A stretch of DNA of 14,100 nt from an uncultured Aquincola sp. (GTDB lineage Bacteria; Pseudomonadota; Gammaproteobacteria; Burkholderiales; Burkholderiaceae): assembly GCA_937883885.1 (NCBI GenBank), contig CAKZXL010000832.1:1-14100 (forward strand), read 5' to 3'. Below, piece after piece: positions 8,040 to 14,100 of this stretch (the first letter of the stretch is position 1; every line of letters starts with the position of its first letter). Position numbers and translations under genes: made by a program. A model generated the notes under the pieces. It worked only from the letters and a program-made list of their open reading frames with translations. It did no database searches and had not been told where the DNA came from.

Positions 8040-8999
8040 ATGGATCTGCTGTTCGTTGCCGACCCGCTGGAGGTCTTCAAGACCGCCAAGGACACCACCT
8101 TCGCGATGATGCGCGAGGCCGCCCGCCGCGGCCACACGATCTGGGCCTGCGAACAGCGCGGCCTGGCCTGGCAGCGCGGCAGCCGCGTGGTGGCGCGTGA
8201 TGCGCGCCGCATCAGCCTCACCGGCGATGCCTACGCCTGGTTCAAGGTCGAAGAGCAGCGGCCGGTGGAACTGGCCGCGGTGGACGCGGTGCTGATGCGC
8301 AAGGACCCGCCCTTCGACAGCGAGTACTTCTACGCCACCCACCTGCTGGAGCAGGCCGAGCGGGAAGGCGCGCTGGTGCTCAACAGCCCGCGGGCGCTGC
8401 GCGACCACCCTGAAAAGCTGGCCATCCTCGAGTTCCCCGACGTCATCGGCCCCACGCTGGTCACGCGCGACGCGCAGGCCATCCGCGACTTCCATGCCCA
8501 GCACCAGGACATCATCCTGAAGCCGCTGGACGGCATGGGCGGCATGGGCATCTTCCGCGTGGGCGCCGACGGCATGAACCTGGGCAGCATCATCGAGACG
8601 CTGAACCAGCACGGCCGCACCACGGTGATGGTGCAGAAGTACCTGCCCGAGATCGTGCAGGGCGACAAGCGCATCATCCTGATCGGCGGCGAGCCGATTC
8701 CGCATGCGCTGGCGCGCATTCCGCAGGGCAGCGAGATCCGCGGCAACATGGCCGTGGGCGGCAAGGGTGTGGCCCAGCCGCTGTCGGCCCGCGACCGCGA
8801 GATCGCCGAGGCCATCGGCCCGGTGCTGGCCGCCCGCGGCCTGCTGTTCGTGGGTCTGGACGTGATCGGCGACTGCGTCACCGAGATCAACGTCACCAGC
8901 CCCACAGGCTTCCAGGAGATCACGCAGCAGACCGGCTTCGACGTGGCGGCCCGCTTCGTCGATGCGCTGGAGGCTGCGGTGGCCGCGCCGCGGACCTGA
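8040..8999 (+). CDS. gshB: Glutathione synthetase
   Basis: The enzyme adds glycine to gamma-glutamylcysteine using ATP, the second step of glutathione synthesis. The 319-residue length and order match prokaryotic GshB: an N-terminal domain with [11 protein letters not shown] (86-96) and [19 protein letters not shown] (115-133), then the ATP-grasp domain with the glycine-rich flap [12 protein letters not shown] (161-172), [12 protein letters not shown] (208-219) and the Mg/ATP-binding segment [11 protein letters not shown] (284-294). The ATG lies 14 bp after the benE-like gene, with no clear ribosome site, which suggests translational coupling. It completes the pathway begun by gshA; its usual position in related bacteria is nearer to gshA. 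Confidence 0.96.
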   Translation: MDLLFVADPLEVFKTAKDTTFAMMREAARRGHTIWACEQRGLAWQRGSRVVARDARRISLTGDAYAWFKVEEQRPVELAAVDAVLMRKDPPFDSEYFYATHLLEQAEREGALVLNSPRALRDHPEKLAILEFPDVIGPTLVTRDAQAIRDFHAQHQDIILKPLDGMGGMGIFRVGADGMNLGSIIETLNQHGRTTVMVQKYLPEIVQGDKRIILIGGEPIPHALARIPQGSEIRGNMAVGGKGVAQPLSARDREIAEAIGPVLAARGLLFVGLDVIGDCVTEINVTSPTGFQEITQQTGFDVAARFVDALEAAVAAPRT

Positions 9000-9020
9000 G
9001 GCCGTACGCCCCAACATCCC

Positions 9021-9051
9021 AATGCGGCCGTCTACAGCGGCCGCTTTCATT
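9021..9051 (+). terminator. Palindrome between gshB and frmA: weak terminator or operator
   Basis: GCGGCCG (9024-9030) pairs with CGGCCGC (9038-9044) around TCTACAG, followed by TTTCATTTC. Outer arms AATG (9021-9024) and CATT (9048-9051) are also complementary. The interrupted T-run would make it a modest rho-independent terminator for gshB. It ends only 21 bp before the frmA start, so it could instead be an operator or attenuator of frmA. I cannot tell these apart by eye. Confidence 0.5.
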
Positions 9052-9072
9052 TCAAGACCCGAGGATTTGCCC

Positions 9073-10179
<1,107 letters not shown>

Positions 10180-10188
10180 TCGCCTTGC

Positions 10189-10194
10189 AGGAGG
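10189..10194 (+). promoter_or_regulatory. Shine-Dalgarno of fghA
   Basis: A perfect AGGAGG lies five bases before ATG 10200. It fixes the fghA start against a reading frame that stays open back to 9855 inside frmA. Confidence 0.8.
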
Positions 10195-10199
10195 CCCGC

Positions 10200-11057
10200 A
10201 TGAGCTTCGAACTGATCAGCGCGCATGGCTGCTTCGGCGGCGAGCAGCGCTTCTACAAGCACGACTCGCGCGAGATCGGCCTGCCGATGCGCTTCGGCCT
10301 GTACCTGCCGCCGCAGGCGGCGCAAGGGCCGGTGCCCGTGCTCACCTACCTGGCGGGCCTGACCTGCAACGAAGAAACCTTCGCCATCAAGGCCGGTGCG
10401 CAGCGCTTGGCGGCCGAGCACGGCATCGCGCTGCTGATGCCCGACACCAGCCCGCGTGGCGCCAACGCGCCGGGCGAGGCTGATGCCTGGGACTTCGGCG
10501 TGGCCGCGGGCTTTTACCTCGACGCCACGCAGGAACCTTGGGCCCAGCACTGGCGCATGGAAAGCTATTTGATGGACGAGCTGCTGCCCGAGGCCGCCGC
10601 CGCCTTCGGGCTCGATGCGCAGCGCGCCGGCCTGTTCGGCCACTCGATGGGCGGCCATGGCGCCTTGACGCTGGCCCTGCGCCACCCGGGCCGCTTCCGC
10701 TCGGTGTCGGCCTTTGCGCCGATCGCCGCGCCCACCCGCTGCCCCTGGGGCCACAAGGCTTTCAGCGGCTACCTGGGCCAAGACCGCAGCACTTGGGAAG
10801 CGCACGACGCCAGCGCGCTGATGGCCCGGCAGGCCAGCGCGCCCTTTCCGCTAGGCATCCTGGTCGACCAGGGCCTGGCCGACAAATTCATGGCCGAGCA
10901 GCTGTACCCCGAAGCCTTCGAGGCGGCGTGCGAAGCCGTCGGCCAGCCGCTCACGCTGCGCCGGCATGCCGGCTACGACCACGGCTACTACTTCATCACC
11001 AGCTTCATCGCCGACCACCTGGCCCACCACGCGGCGGCGCTGAACGGCGGGCGCTGA
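10200..11057 (+). CDS. fghA: S-formylglutathione hydrolase
   Basis: This serine esterase of the alpha/beta-hydrolase fold (esterase D family) splits S-formylglutathione into formate and glutathione, finishing the step begun by FrmA. It has 285 residues, near the family norm of about 280. Visible are YLAGLTCNEETF (50-61, oxyanion-hole region), PDTSPRGANAPGEADAWDFG (81-100), the nucleophile elbow GHSMGGHG (147-154, Ser149), LVDQGLADKF (221-230, probable acid Asp224) and GYDHGYYFI (258-266, His261). The ATG is 20 bp after frmA and behind a perfect AGGAGG, so frmA-fghA form one unit. Also named frmB in E. coli. Confidence 0.95.
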   Translation: MSFELISAHGCFGGEQRFYKHDSREIGLPMRFGLYLPPQAAQGPVPVLTYLAGLTCNEETFAIKAGAQRLAAEHGIALLMPDTSPRGANAPGEADAWDFGVAAGFYLDATQEPWAQHWRMESYLMDELLPEAAAAFGLDAQRAGLFGHSMGGHGALTLALRHPGRFRSVSAFAPIAAPTRCPWGHKAFSGYLGQDRSTWEAHDASALMARQASAPFPLGILVDQGLADKFMAEQLYPEAFEAACEAVGQPLTLRRHAGYDHGYYFITSFIADHLAHHAAALNGGR

Positions 11058-11064
11058 CGCGGCT

Positions 11065-11679
11065 TTGGCTGCCACCCTGGCCGCGCCGGTCGCCAGCGAG
11101 CTGGTGATCAAGAAGAGCCGTTTCATCGGCTGCGTGGAGCCGATGCGCGACCGCGCCGGCGCGCTGCAGCGCGTGGCGGCACTGCGGGCCCAGCACCCCG
11201 GCGCTGCCCATGTGTGCTGGGCGCTGCTGGCCGGTGGTGATTCGGCCGCCAACGACGACGGCGAGCCCGGCGGCACCGCCGGCCGGCCGATGCTGGAGGT
11301 GCTGCGCCACCAGGAACTGGAAGGCGTGCTGGCCACCGTGGTGCGCTACTTCGGCGGCGTGAAGCTGGGCGCGGGCGGCCTGGTGCGGGCCTACACCGAC
11401 GCGGTGGCGCAGGCGCTGCTGCAGGCCGAGCGCATCACGTTGGAGCGCCTGGCCACGCTGCAATGCACCGTGCCCTATGCGATGGAAGGTGCGCTGCGCC
11501 GTGAGCTGGAAGCCGCCCGCGCCACGCTGGGCGAGGTGCAGCACGGCATGGAGGTGACGCTGGCCTTCACTGTGTCCGAGCCGGCCGCGCCGGCCCTGCG
11601 GCAACGCATCGAAGACCTGACCCAGGGTCGGGTGCGATGGGCGCAACCCGACCCCGGCGGTACTTTTCGCAAGCTTTAG
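11065..11679 (+). CDS. yigZ: YigZ/IMPACT (UPF0029) family protein
   Basis: A 204-residue protein of the YigZ/IMPACT family. Eukaryotic IMPACT inhibits the eIF2 kinase Gcn2; the bacterial role is not firmly established. Conserved stretches are LVIKKSRFIG (13-22), HVCWALLAGG (49-58), DDGEPGGTAGRPMLEVL (64-80) and VVRYFGGVKLGAGGLVRAY (92-110). A variable C-terminal part (about 135-204) corresponds to the ferredoxin-like domain of the family. The start is taken as TTG 11065, seven bases after the fghA stop, because no ATG or GTG precedes the conserved LAAPVASELVIKKSRF; the ribosome site is poor and coupling to fghA is likely. GTG 11104 would cut the family N-terminus. Its stop overlaps the end of the convergent receptor gene. 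Confidence 0.9.
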   Translation: MAATLAAPVASELVIKKSRFIGCVEPMRDRAGALQRVAALRAQHPGAAHVCWALLAGGDSAANDDGEPGGTAGRPMLEVLRHQELEGVLATVVRYFGGVKLGAGGLVRAYTDAVAQALLQAERITLERLATLQCTVPYAMEGALRRELEAARATLGEVQHGMEVTLAFTVSEPAAPALRQRIEDLTQGRVRWAQPDPGGTFRKL

Positions 11680-13892
11680 AAGGTGGCCTTGAACGAAGCG
11701 CCCCAGGTGCGCGGCTCGTTGATGAAGCCGGTCAGGTTGTTGAAGTCGATGGCGCCGGTGGCCACCACCTTGTCGGTGATGTTGCGCCCGAAGATGGCGG
11801 CCTCGTACTTGCCGTTGCCCCAGATGTAGCCCAGCCGCACGCCGCCTTCCAGCAGCGACTTGCCGGTGAACTCCTTCGATTCATACAGGAAGAAGCTGAC
11901 CTTGCTGCGGTACGACCAGTCGGTGAAAACGTACCACTCGCCGCTGTCGGTGGGGACGCTGTAGCGCAGGTTCACGTTGCCGATCCACTTGGGCGCATTG
12001 GGCAGCGGGTTGCCGTTGATGTTGTAGGTGCCCGGCAGGGTGCCCGCCGGGTCGGTGACGGTGCAGCTGCGGCAGCCAATTACCTGCAGGTTGCCGTCCT
12101 TGATCTGGGTGTGGTTGTAGCTGCCCGACAGGCCCAGCAGCAGGTTGTCGGTCAGGTAGGCGGTGAGGTTCATCTCCACGCCCTGACCTTGCGCCTTCTT
12201 GGCGCTGACCAGGATGTTGGCGTTGTCGGTGCCACCCACGGCCGTCAGCTGCTGGTCTTTGACGGTGTAGCGGAACACGCTGGCCGACAGCCGCGCCCGG
12301 CGGTCGAACAGGTCGGCCTTCACGCCCGCTTCGTACGAGGTGTTGGTCTCGGGCGCGGCCGAGGACATCGGCGCAAAGGCCGAGGCCGGCTGGATGCTGC
12401 CGGCCCGGAAGCCGGTGGCGACGCGGGCGTACACGTTCACGTCGGGCGTCAACGCGTAGGTGGCGCTGGCGTCCCAGTTGGTCTTGGAATTGTTGGTCTC
12501 CATCGCCAGGCCGGCGGCGCTGTTCAGCGACGCATCGGGCGCGGTGCTCAATTCCTTCTTGTCATGCGTGTAGCGCAGGCCGCCGCGCAGCTTGAGCTGC
12601 GGGCTCACCGCATAGCTGAGCGAGCCGAACACCGCCCACGCGTCGTTCTTCTGCGTGGTGGTGATGGTGTCGCCCGTCTGCGGATTGCCGGCGGTGGTGG
12701 AGTCGTAGTTGGCGCTCAGCATGCGGTACTTCTCCTTGAAGAAGTACAGGCCGGTCTGCCATTGCAGCGGGGCTTCGGTGGCCGACTCCAGCCGGAACTC
12801 TTGCGACCACTGGCTGTGGCCGCGCAGCGCGTCGGAGGTTTCAGAAGGGAAGGGGATGGGCGCCGGATCGTCGTTGCCCAGGAAGGCGGCGCCGAAGCCG
12901 CCGTCCACGTCGCCGCGGCTGAAGCTGCTCAGCGTCTCATACCCGGTGATCGAGTAGAGCGCCATGCCCGGCAGGCCCCACTTCAGGCGCATGCTGCCGC
13001 CGGTGTTGGACAGCGTCTGCTCGTTGATGCCGTCCAGGCTGACCTTGTCGGGGTCGAAGCCGTCCACCAGGTTGTTGCTGCCGGGCTGGATGATGTTGGC
13101 GCGGAACAGCCGCGCGCTGCCCGAGAGGTCGCGGTTGTGCAGGTTGAACAGCGCGCTGAAGTCCTTGCTGGGCTCGTACAGCGCCTGCAGCCGCACGGCA
13201 CGGTCGCGGTAGCCTTCCAGGTCTTGTGTGCCGGTGGTCTTGGTGTTGTGCACCCAGTCGTCACGCTGTTGCGACAGCAGCGACACCCGGGCCGACCAGG
13301 CGCCCGACAGCGGCAGGTTGAAGGCGCCTTCCAGGTTCACCGCGTTGTCGCTGCCATAGCCGGCGCTGAAGTAGCCCTCCTGCTTCTGCGAAGGGCGCAC
13401 CGAATTGAACTTGACCACGCCGGCCGGCGTGTTGCGCCCGAACAAGGTGCCCTGCGGGCCGGCCAGCACCTCGATGCGTTCGAGGTCGAAGGCCGGGAAG
13501 CCCTTGAGGATGGGGTTCTCCTGCACCACGTCGTCGTAGATCAGCGAGACCGGCTGCGAGGCATTGAGCCGGAAGTCGGTGTTGCCATAGCCGCGGATGT
13601 AAAAGCGCGGAAAGGCGCGGCCGAACGACGACTCGATGTTGAGGCTGGGCACGCGGCCCGACAGCACCCGCACGTCCTGGCCGCTGGAATTCAGCACGTC
13701 CAGCGTTTCGCCCGAAATCGTGGATACCGAGCTGGGCACGTCCTTGATGTTCTCGGCCCGCCGCTCGGCGGTGACGGTCACTGATTCGAGCTTGGCGGTT
13801 TCCTGCGCCATCGCGGGCAGGGCCAGCAGCAAGGCGGTGGTGAGCGGGGCCAGCGTGAGGCAGGCAGCGGCTGGACGGCGTGTACGGCGCAA
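11676..13892 (-). CDS. TonB-dependent outer-membrane receptor
   Basis: This is a 22-strand-type TonB-dependent receptor, 738 residues from TTG 13892. A signal peptide (1-29) ends ALPAMA before QETAKLE. A TonB-box-like ESVTVTA (36-42) follows, then the plug with DVPSSVSTI, RFYIRGYGN, YDDVV and the hallmark FDLERIEVLAGPQGTLFGRN. A long barrel ends in a C-terminal Phe, the usual outer-membrane assembly signal. An upstream ATG (13937) is in frame, but GGAGGA five bases before the TTG gives the stronger start and a proper signal sequence. The plug resembles COG1629 receptors, many of which take up compounds other than siderophores, so the substrate is unknown. No Fur-like box is seen upstream. A Cys pair (GCRSC) lies in a predicted loop. 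The gene is convergent with yigZ. Confidence 0.93.
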   Translation of the reverse strand: MRRTRRPAAACLTLAPLTTALLLALPAMAQETAKLESVTVTAERRAENIKDVPSSVSTISGETLDVLNSSGQDVRVLSGRVPSLNIESSFGRAFPRFYIRGYGNTDFRLNASQPVSLIYDDVVQENPILKGFPAFDLERIEVLAGPQGTLFGRNTPAGVVKFNSVRPSQKQEGYFSAGYGSDNAVNLEGAFNLPLSGAWSARVSLLSQQRDDWVHNTKTTGTQDLEGYRDRAVRLQALYEPSKDFSALFNLHNRDLSGSARLFRANIIQPGSNNLVDGFDPDKVSLDGINEQTLSNTGGSMRLKWGLPGMALYSITGYETLSSFSRGDVDGGFGAAFLGNDDPAPIPFPSETSDALRGHSQWSQEFRLESATEAPLQWQTGLYFFKEKYRMLSANYDSTTAGNPQTGDTITTTQKNDAWAVFGSLSYAVSPQLKLRGGLRYTHDKKELSTAPDASLNSAAGLAMETNNSKTNWDASATYALTPDVNVYARVATGFRAGSIQPASAFAPMSSAAPETNTSYEAGVKADLFDRRARLSASVFRYTVKDQQLTAVGGTDNANILVSAKKAQGQGVEMNLTAYLTDNLLLGLSGSYNHTQIKDGNLQVIGCRSCTVTDPAGTLPGTYNINGNPLPNAPKWIGNVNLRYSVPTDSGEWYVFTDWSYRSKVSFFLYESKEFTGKSLLEGGVRLGYIWGNGKYEAAIFGRNITDKVVATGAIDFNNLTGFINEPRTWGASFKATF

Positions 13893-13897
13893 GGGAT

Positions 13898-13903
13898 TCC
13901 TCC
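13898..13903 (-). promoter_or_regulatory. Shine-Dalgarno deciding the receptor's TTG start
   Basis: The minus strand reads GGAGGA, five bases before TTG (13892-13890). The ATG at 13937 has no comparable site, so translation probably begins at the TTG, giving an N-terminus MRRTRRPAAACL. Confidence 0.65.
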
Positions 13904-13973
13904 GGAAATGTTTTCCCGAAGTAACCGCAAGGCCCATGCCTGTTGCCGCGCCTCAAAACAGTGTGAAGTGATG

Positions 13974-14100
13974 TCAGGGTTGCGGCACGCCCTCGCGCCA
14001 TCGCGGCCAGTGGCGCACGATGTCCTGCACCAGCGCACCGCCCACGATCTGCAGGTTCTGCAGCGCCGGCACGAAGCCGCCGGTGCCGCCGGTGGATGAG
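13974..14100 (-). CDS. C-terminal end of an unrecognised protein (start beyond window)
   Basis: The last 41 codons and TGA stop (13976-13974) of a minus-strand gene that enters from the right edge. Nearly every codon ends in G or C, as in the real genes nearby, which supports coding. The visible protein contains GGTGGFVPALQNLQIVGG and ends VRHWPRWREGVPQP. The helix-like stretch NLQIVGGALVQDIVRHW may close a globular domain. I do not recognise the family and assign no function. It lies 81 bp upstream of the TonB receptor on the same strand, so the two may be co-transcribed. Confidence 0.6.
   Translation of the reverse strand, partial: SSTGGTGGFVPALQNLQIVGGALVQDIVRHWPRWREGVPQP

Noticed and set aside
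11637..13784. A plus-strand open frame of 715 codons antisense to the TonB receptor
   Set aside because: Same shadow effect: Val/Ala/Gln/Arg-rich without motifs, while the opposite strand encodes a complete receptor with signal peptide and plug motifs.
13893..13973. A Fur box or clear sigma-70 promoter for the TonB receptor
   Set aside because: No GATAATGATAATCATTATC-like sequence and no convincing -35/-10 pair can be seen in the gap.

Overview
The window is about 14 kb of very GC-rich DNA, with nearly every codon ending in G or C. It looks like the chromosome of a betaproteobacterium, most likely Burkholderiales of the Rubrivivax/Leptothrix/Ideonella kind. That placement rests on general protein resemblance (a comM, glnK-amtB, gshA/gshB neighbourhood and the TIGR02049-type GshA), not on a database search. 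I see no rRNA, tRNA, IS element, CRISPR array or phage gene.

Layout. (1) 1-1166, minus: the 5' part of comM (YifB family AAA+ ATPase), cut by the window edge. (2) 1167-1547: a 381-bp regulatory region with a near-consensus sigma-54 promoter and two NtrC-type operators upstream of it. (3) 1548-3437, plus: glnK-amtB, the PII protein and ammonium channel, closed by a strong C(UUCG)G terminator. (4) 3583-8999, plus: gshA, kup, benE-like transporter, gshB. The two enzymes of glutathione synthesis flank a K+ transporter and a BenE-family transporter, with kup/benE/gshB very tightly spaced. (5) 9073-11679, plus: frmA/adhC (glutathione-dependent formaldehyde dehydrogenase), fghA (S-formylglutathione hydrolase) and a YigZ/IMPACT-family gene. 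(6) 11676-13892, minus: a TonB-dependent outer-membrane receptor, convergent with and overlapping yigZ by 4 bp. (7) 13974-14100, minus: the C-terminal end of an unrecognised gene.

How the genes work together. glnK-amtB is a nitrogen-starvation unit: NtrC and sigma-54 would switch it on, and GlnK would gate AmtB. gshA and gshB make glutathione. FrmA and FghA use it to oxidise formaldehyde to formate through S-hydroxymethyl- and S-formyl-glutathione, so cofactor supply and the pathway that consumes it lie side by side. Kup (K+ uptake) and the BenE-like carrier sit inside the glutathione unit. The reason is not evident, although glutathione-gated K+ efflux (KefB/KefC) in other proteobacteria suggests a possible link.

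All genes except the terminal fragment belong to known families, and I found no convincing undescribed system. The items most worth a second look are the gene order gsh-kup-benE-gsh-frm, the NtrC/sigma-54 architecture, a palindrome just before frmA, and the choice of start codons for kup and the TonB receptor.
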